Below, in pieces: positions 48,207 to 58,440 of a DNA stretch of 60,358 bases. How positions within the stretch are numbered: the stretch's first letter is position 1; each line of letters begins with the position of its first letter. The DNA is from Chromera velia. Lineage: Eukaryota; Sar; Chromeraceae. The notes below the pieces were generated by a model. The model ran no database searches. It saw only the letters and a list, made by a program, of their open reading frames with translations, and had not been told where the DNA came from. Position numbers and translations under genes: made by a program. The stretch spans positions 27,501 to 87,858 of the forward strand of contig JAHBMJ010003737.1 in the NCBI GenBank assembly GCA_018398765.1, written 5' to 3'.

Positions 48207-48951
48207 CCTGCAGTGTAGCTGAATGGGCGAAAGTAGAAAAGGTTCGACCCAGAGAGCGACTTCGAATTACTGGACGCTTGAGTCTGGATCGATACCGAGA
48301 AGAAGCGATTTTCCGACTCGTATACACATGCAGCCGTCGAGCAGAAGCTTTCTCAGCGAATGGAGATGAATCGAAGAGCTTGCCCGTCTCCTCAAATCAA
48401 AAAGCCCAGCCCAAAAGCCGCACTTCTTGGTCAGCACAGGGTCCTGTCTTGAGATCCTAATACTTCAGCGGGACCCTTCTGCAGTGGAACTGCGCGGTTT
48501 GATGAAAGGGGCGGCCGCTCTTTGCGAGTTCAAAAGCGGGCTTCGTCTCGTCGGTCTATATAAGTTGAGGGAAGAGCCTCTCCGCTCCCTCTCTATTTTT
48601 TAGCTCGGACGCCGTCTCCAAATCGCCTGAATTAGGATGAATTAGGAGACGGCTGTGCGTGCATGCATGCATGATCCACGTGCATGTGATCTACAGCAAA
48701 GTCTCCTTAGCTGCCCGGCTTCTCACCATGTTCCTATCCCACACATTCGATCGAAGCCTGTTGCACAAGCCTCGTCGCTCCGCAAGAGGGAGTAAGAAGC
48801 GGCTCAGAAGTCCCCCAGAATCGGGTGTGGAAAACAGATCATGAGAAGTCGCTGCAGTGTTTCGTCGAGTGCTCACAAGCAGTGCACTGTTTGTTGAAGT
48901 CTGACAGTCAGTCACAATCGAACTTCAAATCTGAAAGCAGAAATTCTCTCA
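48207..48951. promoter_or_regulatory. Divergent promoter region, polymerase eta and methyltransferase
   Basis: About 745 bases separate the two start codons. A TATA-like TCTATATAAG lies at about 48555, oriented toward the methyltransferase. A GC-rich GGGGCGGCCGC patch lies at about 48508 and a TGCATGCA octamer at about 48660. The assignment of any site is inference. Confidence 0.4.
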
Positions 48952-51353
48952 ATGGGCAGTAGAGGTTCTGCTCGGAGTTTTTTCCGCACGCCTCTTGGGG
49001 CCTCTGCGCTGGGTGTGGGTGTGGGGTGCTTTCTAGGCAGTCTCCGGATGACCTTTGCGAAGGAAGGCAAGCCAGCAAAGTGTGAAGGAGAAGGAGAGTG
49101 GACTGCTTATCCCGAACAGCGAAAGCCGAGAAGGCTGTCTATCACCGAGAGGCTTTTCCACAAAGTCGAAAAATTCCGATTCAAGATTGCATTTGACCGT
49201 GTTGGGTCAGAGTCTCTGGAGACGATTAACAATTGTGGGTACAGATATCTGCCCAGTGGGGTCACCAAAGCAGAGGCAACTGCGCAGGGAAAGGAAGAGG
49301 ACCCCGCCCTCTCACTTGCAGGTGCGCCGGTTGGAGAGAAGAAGAATCGCGTGATTGCGAGTGACCTGCTCGACGACGGAGAAATCGGAAAATCCAAACA
49401 GTTCATCGACCCGTGCCCCCCCCCCGACTTGGACGCCATGTTCCCATTTGCAAAGGTTCGTGTGCATGTGCATGGACGGGTTAGGAGAGGAGGTAGGGGT
49501 GTGAGGGAGACGAGGAAAGTGATCGTGAAGGGAGACAGTGAGAGGCAGCAGAGCAGACGGAAGCGAAGGGGGAAAGAGAAGGACAGAATGAGGAAGTCGG
49601 AGGGAGGGCGAGGCGCGCGGGGAGGGGGGGCGGAGAGTCAGATAAGGGACAATCAGAAAGGGTAGGAGAAGCGAGCACGAGGAGGAGGGTCACTGACAAA
49701 CACAGAGCTGGAGAGCAAGGCGAAACCGGACAGGATTGGAGGAAGAAACGATCAAGAAGAGGGGAGGGTGGGAATGCTTTTGGAAATGGCAGAGAAAACA
49801 CGCAGCAACTCTGCATGGAGAGGTGTACAGAACCTGGTGGAATGAAGAGAAAATTGAAGAGAGACGAGCGAAGCAGGCAACGTGAGCGTGAGACTCACGA
49901 ACAAAGGAGAGGCGAAAAAGCAGCAAGGAAGGGATCAGGTGAAGCATAAGTTTGTGAAGGTGCGACCAAGTGGGAGAAAGAAACGGAAGAGACAATGAAG
50001 AAGAAGTAAAAACTTTCCTTCCTTTTCTGCAGAATGAAGTACACGCACAGGCATGCGCTCGCGCTCGCGTACAGAGAGAGAAGGGGGGGCGAAAGAGGAA
50101 ATGAAAGAGAGATAGAGGAGCGCATGCAGATAGCAAGGAAACGAAAAGGAGGAACGAAGAGATTGCGAGAAAAATGCCCTTTCTGTCATTTCTGGTTCTC
50201 TTTCTTTCCTTGCAGAACACCCGAGCAGGTGCCGCCCTCTACCACCACATTTGCACAACAGGCTTCATGGGAGAGAGACAAAATTTGGTCAAAGGGAAGA
50301 GGGTGCTGGACGTCGGATGCTACTTGGGAGGGGGTGCTCACTACATTGCGGAGAGTCTGGGGGCTTCTGAGGTGGTGGCCATTGATTTCCTTCCTTCAAC
50401 AATTGACCAGTGTCACCAGATCTATTCAAAGGAGCCTCTGGACAAGAACAAAGCGGAAGAGAAGGAAGAAGGAATTGAGTGGAATCCAGACAAGATGCAG
50501 ACCCTCCGAGATGAGAGACGGGTGTACTCTCCCAAAACGAAATTTCTCTTGGCGGACGCGCTGACGCTCCACGAAATATTTCCTCCAAAGAGTTTCGACG
50601 TCATTGTTTGTATCGACACTGTGAAGAGCTTTGCAAGCATACCTCTGTTCTTGGAGGTATGTCCTGTCCTGTCTTATCAGACTCACTTGTTTCTTGATGG
50701 GAAAGAAATGAATGATACAGGCGAAACGTTCTTTATGGTTGAGAATCTTCCGGAGGGCCAAGGAAGCTCTTTCGGTCTTGCTCTGTGTTGTGATAAAAGC
50801 GATCAAAAGATCACATTTGAAGGATCGAGTTTCTCATTCGCTCTCCCGTCCTCACGATTGTCTTTTTTTCAATCACTCCGGGTTCGTTCCTTTATTTTTT
50901 CTCTTCTCCCTTTCATCTGCTACCACTTCTCTTTCAACTATTTGGTTGTATTCAGAAGATAACTGCGAGCAACAACCAAAGAAAACTCAGACCAGTTACT
51001 TCTTCTAAAAGGCGACACCCTCCTCACAATTTCTTTTCCGTAAGAACCAAACGGGTCACATTGTATACTCTATGCCATGTTCTTTTTTTCCTCTGCAGAT
51101 CTGTCGCTACCTTTTGAAGGACGACGGTCTGCTTCTCCTCTCCGATATGCTGGGAGGAGAGAAGGTGCAGCAGGTCCACTTTTTCATGGAACGGCAGTTC
51201 AGGAACGCAGGCTTCGACGTGGCTGTGGCAGGGGACCTCTCGGCAGGCGTCAGACTTGCTCACTGGGAACGGTTTCAGCGTCCGTACCCGTACACAGGCT
51301 TCCATACGGCGCACTACGTCGCACTGAAAGCGCCAGAACTACCTCAAGAATGA
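48952..51353 (+). CDS. Class I SAM-dependent methyltransferase, substrate unknown
   Basis: Three exons, 48952-49455, 50216-50656 and 51099-51353, give 399 aa in one frame. The nucleotide-binding motif I is VLDVGCYLGGG (residues 198-208), followed by VVAIDFLP and, later, a motif IV-like FDVIVCIDTVK and LLLLSDMLGG, the usual class I Rossmann order. The N-terminus (FFRTPLGASALGVGVGCFLG) has a short hydrophobic stretch after basic residues, which could be a mitochondrial or plastid presequence or a membrane anchor. Residues 40-170 are a helper region I do not recognise. The small-molecule-type MTase fold is clear; substrate cannot be told. The third exon ends in PELPQE. The gene is divergent from polymerase eta. 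Confidence 0.83.
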
Positions 51354-51508
51354 ACTTGAATGACTTGGTAAGATTTGACGGTGTCATAGCAAACAATTAT
51401 AGTATGTATAATGTATATGGAGACACTGCTGCACCGTTCAATCGTATCTGCTAGTATTTGCATCTTAACCTATAAAAGCTCGTCTAGAGACTAGTTTCAA
51501 AAGCAAAA

Positions 51509-51512
<4 letters not shown>

Positions 51513-51545
<33 letters not shown>
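51513..51545. repeat. (TA)n microsatellite
   Basis: TA run about 160 bases past the methyltransferase stop codon. Confidence 0.95.
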
Positions 51546-51547
<2 letters not shown>

Positions 51548-51724
51548 GTTAAATTAAATGGGAATAATTTGAATATAATAAGGAATGACCAAAAATTTAG
51601 AGACAAATAATGAATATAATTCATTGTTAATTAGTGGAATTAATTGAAGGATCATTTCATGATCAAATTGTATGTCTAGTTGCATGCATGTAATTTATGG
51701 ACTCGCTAGTACATGTAAAATGAT

Positions 51725-51790
51725 AAGTGAGTGATTTAGTGGTACCCTAGAGCACTGTCGCCGTTTTGTCTTATAGAGGTCGCCCCCGCA
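51725..51790. repeat. 62-bp direct repeat, left copy
   Basis: GATTTAGTGGTACCCTAGAG through CGCCCCCGCA, the same as 52866-52928 except for a few bases. Confidence 0.9.
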
Positions 51791-52158
51791 AAAGGTAGGG
51801 GGGTGTACCTCATTCCTGAGGCTCAGACCACACTCTGTGGCCCGCATGGTTTCCCAAACCGCTATCAACTAACAACTGTTCTGAACTTTACATGTTTTGG
51901 GCCGCTGACTGAGATCTCCGATTCAGACTGATCTCGAGGGAACTATTCCAAATATGATCCCAATGACACCAGACGATAGGGCATTTTAGCGCTGTATTCG
52001 CGCTTCTTAGCTGTATCTGTCTCTCTACCTTGCTCTCTCCTCCCGCTCTTATCTCCTTTCCTTTTTTAATTGCTTCTAGAATCCTCTTGTAGTCTTCTTT
52101 TCTTCTTTTGTCTCCTCCCCTTCTCTTTATGATTATTCCGTGCCTTTGTGTCAGAACA

Positions 52159-52497
52159 GCTAGGCTCTGCACTCTAAAAAAAAAGAAAAGAAAAAAAAAA
52201 TAAACGGTGCTCATATTTTTTTTATTTTTTTATATATCGGCACAACAGCTGTTGTTTTTCAAGCAACACTATGCAACACTCTTTGCAATATCTGAGCAAC
52301 ACCCTAGCAACAGCTTAACAACACCTGAAGAAGGGTTATTCTTTATGCATCACTCTTTAATACTCTTTATAACATGTAGACAAAAACCCTGCAACACTTT
52401 GACAACAGTTGTTTGTCATGATCTATTTAAAAAAAAATTTATAAAAAAAATTGACCCCGATATTTTCTGTATATCTTTTTATAGTGCGGAGCCTAGC
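52159..52497. mobile_element. Inverted-repeat (MITE-like) element, 339 bp
   Basis: The left end GCTAGGCTCTGCACTCTAAA and the reverse complement of the right end, GCTAGGCTCCGCACTATAAA, match over about 20 bases. The interior is AT-rich with scattered CAACA words and CAACAGCTGTTG-like palindromes, and is non-coding. Confidence 0.7.
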
Positions 52498-52865
52498 AAA
52501 ACAGTCTCATCCAGTAAGCTCCCCGGTGCGTATCTTCCTGGGCTCTCCTTAAAGACTTTTCTGTGGAATGTTGCCTTCCCGAGAAACTAATCTATCGCGG
52601 TATGTCCTTCATTCATCAGAAAACCAAACAGAACATCTATATGAGGGGCTCTCCTCTCCCTCCCCCCTTTCTCTTTTTTAACTACATTTTTAAATAGTAA
52701 ATTAATATCTAGTTAGATTTTAATGTAGTAATAAGTAATAAGTGATTTTTTAATATAATTTTAAAGAAACAACTGTTAGTTCAATCTAGTATCGACCTCA
52801 ACCACCTATGGGCTCTTCATGTCCTCCCACGACCTTGCCTTAAAGTTTTCCATTATGAGCGGCAA

Positions 52866-52928
52866 TAAGTGATTTAGTGGTACTCTAGAGCACTGTCGCC
52901 GTTTTGTCTTATACAAGTCGCCCCCGCA
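52866..52928. repeat. 62-bp direct repeat, right copy
   Basis: The partner of 51725-51790, same orientation, about 1.14 kb away. Confidence 0.9.
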
Positions 52929-53429
52929 GTAGATTTAGAATCTAGTTTAGAATAATTTAGAATGTTAATTAATTAGCTATTAAAATAAAGATTTTAATGT
53001 TAGCTGCATGGGCATTTGGCTATAGGCTAAGAGAAAGACGCGCAGTGGGACCGGCACCGGCCAACCGGCTCCGCGGCGTGGCGTCCTTCCATTAAGCCAA
53101 GACTGAGCGCGTGAACATCGTGCAAATCCATGCATGCAGAATTAAATGCATGTATGCAAATGCATGTATTGCAGTAATTATATTCAGATTGAAGAGTCAG
53201 ATAAAACAAGAGACTGCTGCTTATATTAAGTTGAGAAAGAGACTCTGTTTATACAACCTCTAGAAATAGGAGCAAAGTAAGAGTGCTGTGTGCCTGTGGC
53301 CCGAGGGCCGTTAGATCACATATAAATCTTACTGGTGACGCCAGCAAGAGAATGTCTGACTCCGGTGGTTTGCCTTTCCCTGTATTGGCCGGGAGCGAAT
53401 GACACCTTTCAACCCTGGTAGGGTTCTTG

Positions 53430-56400
53430 CGAGAACAGGACTAAAGGAGATCAAAAACTGTTTGGCGCCTCAGAAGAGCAAATTGCTCAATGGCAAGCCA
53501 GCAGAATTTACGCAGCAACTCATAACCATCACATCGTAGGCAATTCCATTCAACTGTTGTTTGACCAAAAGAAAAACCCTCTCGACACCACCTTTCGTTT
53601 CGGTGGGAAGATTAAGTGGGTCAAGTACAGAGACGCATTGAGGGACAAGGTGAAGCAACTTCTGGATAAGACCTCGAGAACAAAGAAGAAACAGAACGCT
53701 CAACAGTGGCGGACCCTTACCAATAACGGATATGGATATAAATCCTTCCAACTGATGGTAAACTCTTTTGAGACCCTGGTTAAGGAAATGAAGAATTGTG
53801 GCGCAGAGAGTGATGTCCCTGTATCATTGAGAGGAGAAGCCATGTTTGCCTGCTTTCCCCGGTACAACCAGAAGAAGATGGAGAATAATTGGGATGAGGA
53901 CGATCATGGCGGAAGCCAAAAAGCTTGCTGCCAAATCCTATACCAACACTATCGATGAGCCTCCTGATGGCCCCCCTGTCTGGGTCAAAGCACAAGGCTC
54001 TACGCCAAACCCCCCCAAACAGAAATCTCCCATTGTGAAAGAGGAGGTTCTATTTGTTGGGGGTGCAGGGTTTCCCCTGAGGGGGAAAGGCCACAGGGGA
54101 GGCAGAGGCAGGGGCAACGCAGGGTCAGGAGGAAGAGGTTATCAAGGGAGTCGGCAGGGGAGAGCAGAGGGACAGAATGGATCCCATAAACAGAAAGACT
54201 GCTCCAGATGCGGTCGGAAGGGGGGGCATGATGCCGAGTGGCTAGTATACAACGAATGCCCCGGGATGTCGGCTCATTGCGACATCTGTCAGAAGACGGG
54301 GCACTTCACCCAATGCTGCTGTGACAAGAAGGCGAAGGCACAGCAGCAGTCCCCTTTATCTTCCTTATCCAACCCTCGAGGCAAGGGGTGTTCACAGGCG
54401 TACAGAGGACGTGCATGGAGGAATATAAGCAGCGCATGGAGATAGCCCTGGTCGATACGATGGAAAAGCGGCATACACTGCTGACAAGTGGAAAGGTCAA
54501 GGGCAATCACCTGACCACGATGAGGTCAGCAGATTTGGGGGGCAGAATGCCCTGACTGGGAAAGCATCTCAGAAGGCAGGCCACTTTTCTGAGTATTTTT
54601 GACAGCATATGTGTATGACTATTCTTCCTTTCTCATCTCTTTTCTCTCTTGCTTTGCGACATTCTCAGGATACGGAGGGAGGGATCATCAAACAATAACA
54701 GGGCACCACGTTTCAGTTCTACGACGGGGCACCGAAGCCCTGGTTCGTGACAGAGACACACAAGGCGTACGTGGTTCCAGAGCACGAGATCGAGAAGAAG
54801 CCACCCGATCCCCCAAAACAAGTTCAGTCAATGGTCAGTCAAGTCGATCTACCAGGCCGCCTGTCTATACAGATGCATATAGACTCGTGTACGACTGCAC
54901 CTCTTGGCTGGGAGAAAGAGCTTGGGGGGATGGTAGTCTGGAGTGAGCCATGTGAGGGTTCATTCGGGGTGGCTCTAAAAAAATCCCCCCAAAAAATTCA
55001 GATCTCTCGTCTCGCTTGCATTGCCCAAGAGAATCGAGTAAGAGGGAAAGGATGGAAGGTTCTGCTCCTGTGGGTGTATCTGACCGAAGACCCAGTCCCC
55101 TATCTGATGTAAAAAGATCATGAGGAGGGGGAAACCCCCCTCTGTCGTGAGGGAAAGGACTTCTACGTGATCATGCGGGAAAGGACTCCTGCGCGAGGGG
55201 TTTTCTCGTTGAGGTGGTAGTTGAGAATCCTAAGGGAGACGCCACCTCCAACCTTCCATTCACAACCACATTCATTCCCACAGCAGACAAAGTCAAAGAA
55301 GCAATGCAGAAGACTGAGGAGGCATGGGCAATCAGAGAGAGAACAATCAGTTTTGAGGAACTGAGGGCATACCACAGACGATTCGGACACGTCAGTCGAG
55401 ACAAACTAGAGCCAACACTAGTAAGCAGGGGGATGCACGCAAGGACTGAAGACTGGAAAAGGTTTGAGACAGAGTGCCGGCTGTGTCCCCTCAAAAACGC
55501 AACCGTCCCCACCCTCGCACCTGTTCCCACCCGACATAAGGATGCGGATGGGCCCTTCCAAATCATGTAACTCGATCACTGGTTCTCAAATGATAATGAG
55601 GTCAACGGGCCTCACGCATGCTGCCTGAGTGTACTAAATGAGTACAGTGGCATCGATGTAACCACTCCGTTGATGGAGTGCGTAACCACATTGAGTTTGT
55701 GGAGACGTTTAGGGATATTCAATTCCAGAAAGAAGGTCCGAAAGCTATGGCAGGCAGAATCTGATGTGACAAGGCACCCGAATTTCGTGAAGGACCACTA
55801 GGAGATTTCATTGAACGCAGAGGCATGACGTTTTTTGATAACCCTGCAGGAGAAAAGGGGCCACTCGGGTTTGTGGAAGGAAAGAACCGCCACAGAAGAA
55901 CCGAGCTAGTAGCCCTCAGAGCCAAATGGAAACGTCGGTTCGGTTCATTCCTCAAATCCCTCTAGGGCCATCAAGCTAGGGGGGTGGCACTAACATGTGC
56001 AAAGCTCTACAGCAAAGTCCTCAGGATGAGTCAGTGGGAGAAGGCATTTGGCGTCCCTCCTCCCTTCCGATTCCTCATTGGAGATGTCGGTGTGTTGAGG
56101 ACAGTAGAGAGCGGCATTGAGCTAGCAGGGAATGAGGTGGTATGGCTGTATGAAAAGAACAAAAGCACCGCCGTCGTAACCCGAAAACAACCGAACAGAG
56201 ATGTCTGGGACATCCTCAAAACCCACCCTCAATATGTTAAACCAGTGAAGTGCGGGGTCGTGTCCTGTTGGGGGGGTCCTGATTGGGCTCCAGACAGCGT
56301 GGAGATGCCACCATGCCCTCTATCCATTCCAGATGATGCATCTGATGCCCTTCCCTCCTACCCTCTACACGGGGCTGCTGCCAGTCCTGCCGGGGGTAAC

Positions 56401-58440
56401 AATAGAAGTGAGGGAGTGCAGGCGATTAGGGGAGTAGATTTCCCTGAACTGCATGGCGCAGACGTTCCTGCCGATGCTCATGACCGATTCACTGGCATCC
56501 TCATTCGAGGACCCGACAACAAACTCACTCCTCTTATCATCACTGGAAAGTCTTGCAAAAGCACCCATGTAACTTCCAAAATCCAGCAGCAGCCAGATGG
56601 TAAGTGGAAGTTTGCAGGCCTCTCTGACATAACTGTCTGTAAGATGGACGTCCTCCGGTACTTCGAGTTTACTGGAGAACATTTGCCTCCTGCTATTGAG
56701 GCAGAAATCTCATCCCCTCCCTCTGCACAGGTGGGGGGGTATGAGCAAGAGGCACCAGCACAGAGGGAGGAAGAGGCCAAATCCGGAGATCAAGCAGAGG
56801 GGGATGAAGTTCAAGCTACGGGAGGTAGAGACAACAGCGATGATAACGATTCTCTTTTCGGAGAGAATCATCTTATACCTGATGCACTGACTGGTGGGCA
56901 GTTGGGTGAAGAGAGAAGGAACAGTGAGGCAGAGCAGGAAGAGATGAGAGACAATGGAGAGAGATCTAGTGGGGGACCTCCCGGGTTTGACCTGGGTGAG
57001 CGACCTCCCGCTCAGAACGTCTTCTTCCTTGCCCCCACCCATGACTGCTTCTACCTGGGCTCCAACCCTGAGTACCTGCTCACGGTCCCCGATGACTTTA
57101 AGCAGGGGTCCACCCAGACTCCTGCACTCCCGGAGGAGGTCGCAAGGGGGGACTTCGATATCGTGTGCCGAGACGAGTGGTTGAAGAACATTGTAGGTAA
57201 GGGGGTTCTGGGCAGGGTAGTCGATAGGAAAGAAGTTGACTCTATCATGCAAATGGGCTGGAGGCTGACATGGAAAGAAAAGGAAGCCCAGCAGGCAGAG
57301 AAAGAGAAGGAAGAGAACAGACAGGAAGAAGAGAAGGCAGCACAATCAAGATAGACCATGTGTAAGGGTGATAGGCTGCAGTGCGACAGAGAGGGGGAAC
57401 AGCTCCAGAAGTATAAGGGCAGGAAAAGAAGGATAAAAAGAACTGGAGATGAGAACGAAGGAAGGCAGAGGCAGGGAATCAACAGAAAGCCGAAAGCGAG
57501 GTGCTTTAGTAAGGGTTTCACGAACAAGAGGGCGGTCGATACTTATATTGGCATACCTTCTGTCTGGGCTATTCTGATCTTTGCCATCTTCTCTTTGACT
57601 TTCTCTCTGAATCTGTTCGCCGGAGACATCTCTGGTGTATTCCTTATACCCCTTGACAGAAACGAGAAACGTGCAGCCGTCATCATCCCTGATTGGCTGC
57701 CTGAAATCCCAAACATAAAGCCCTATGACGACATCAATGATGAAGACTATGCAGAGCTGCGCAGAGCCGCCCTGCCCATCAAGCCGGAGGAGTTGCGATT
57801 GATTGAGAAGGGCCTCTATGGAATGCCCTGCTCAAAAAACATATTCAACAAGAGCCTTGCTGAAGTGCAGGGACAGGCAGGCTACAAACGCATAGAGATG
57901 TGGGTCGCGATCAAGGTAGGAGAATCTGGACAGCCTGCTGATGGTGTTCAGATCAACTGGATTGACGACGTGTTTGGAGGAAGAAAAGGAAAAAAGGAGA
58001 TGGAGGGAGAGATCGAGTTTTTGAAGACAAAGTTCGATTGGGGGCATCTGCGGGAGCTCCCCCCTCAGTCATCAATCAAATATACAGGTATGGACTTCAT
58101 GTTATCCCATAGCACAGCCAAAATTTCCCAAGAGTCCTACTGCAGAGGGGTGAACACGGATGCTATCTGGAGGGTTTTGGGGGAGAAAAGAAAGGGGAGA
58201 GAAGTCAGAGCAGCCAAGCTTGAACCTGTAACAAAGAAAAAGAAGGAAAGAAGGTTGGAACCCTTGATGAGAAGCATTAACGAAGTCCTTCACTGGATGG
58301 TGAGGACGCGACTGAACAGACGGGTGTGGGCTGATGTGTTGAGCTGTCACTCCACACAGCCTTGCAGACGGATTATGCGGGCAGGCATCAGAGTAATAGA
58401 AATGCTCAAAAAAAAGAAAGAGAAATCAAAACACAGAGGG
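53430..58440 (+). mobile_element. Copia-type LTR retrotransposon, broken
   Basis: Parts in Copia order on the plus strand: gag-like region (about 53430-53960); zinc-knuckle Cys/His region (about 54195-54330: CSRCGRKGGHD, CDICQKTGHF); a possible protease area (about 54850-54920); the pre-integrase HRRFGHVS and CRLC motif (about 55370-55500); integrase (about 55550-55970); a long acidic linker (56600-57000); reverse transcriptase (about 57540-58080) with a DISGVFL block and the INWIDDVF active-site block near 57955. Integrase before reverse transcriptase is diagnostic of Copia. The copy is a fossil with at least five breaks. LTRs were not identified, and its 3' end is cut off by the LINE. Confidence 0.85.

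Larger units (their letters stand above)
51354..53429. other. AT-rich intergenic DNA with short repeats
   Basis: No gene recognised. It holds a (TA)n run at 51513-51545, a pair of 62-bp direct repeats, a 339-bp inverted-repeat element, and at 53027-53430 sequence that leads into the Copia-type element and may include its 5' non-coding part. Confidence 0.5.

Noticed and set aside
49690-50220. Minus-strand open frame inside methyltransferase intron 1
   Set aside because: Its Ser/Phe/Leu-rich composition mirrors the purine-rich top strand. It has no domain and no splice partner.
4966-51353. A rule that introns are pyrimidine-rich on the sense strand
   Set aside because: It holds for many introns of SAPS and ABHD17-like, but fails in ABHD17-like intron 4, methyltransferase intron 1 and polymerase eta intron 8, so it does not predict gene direction.
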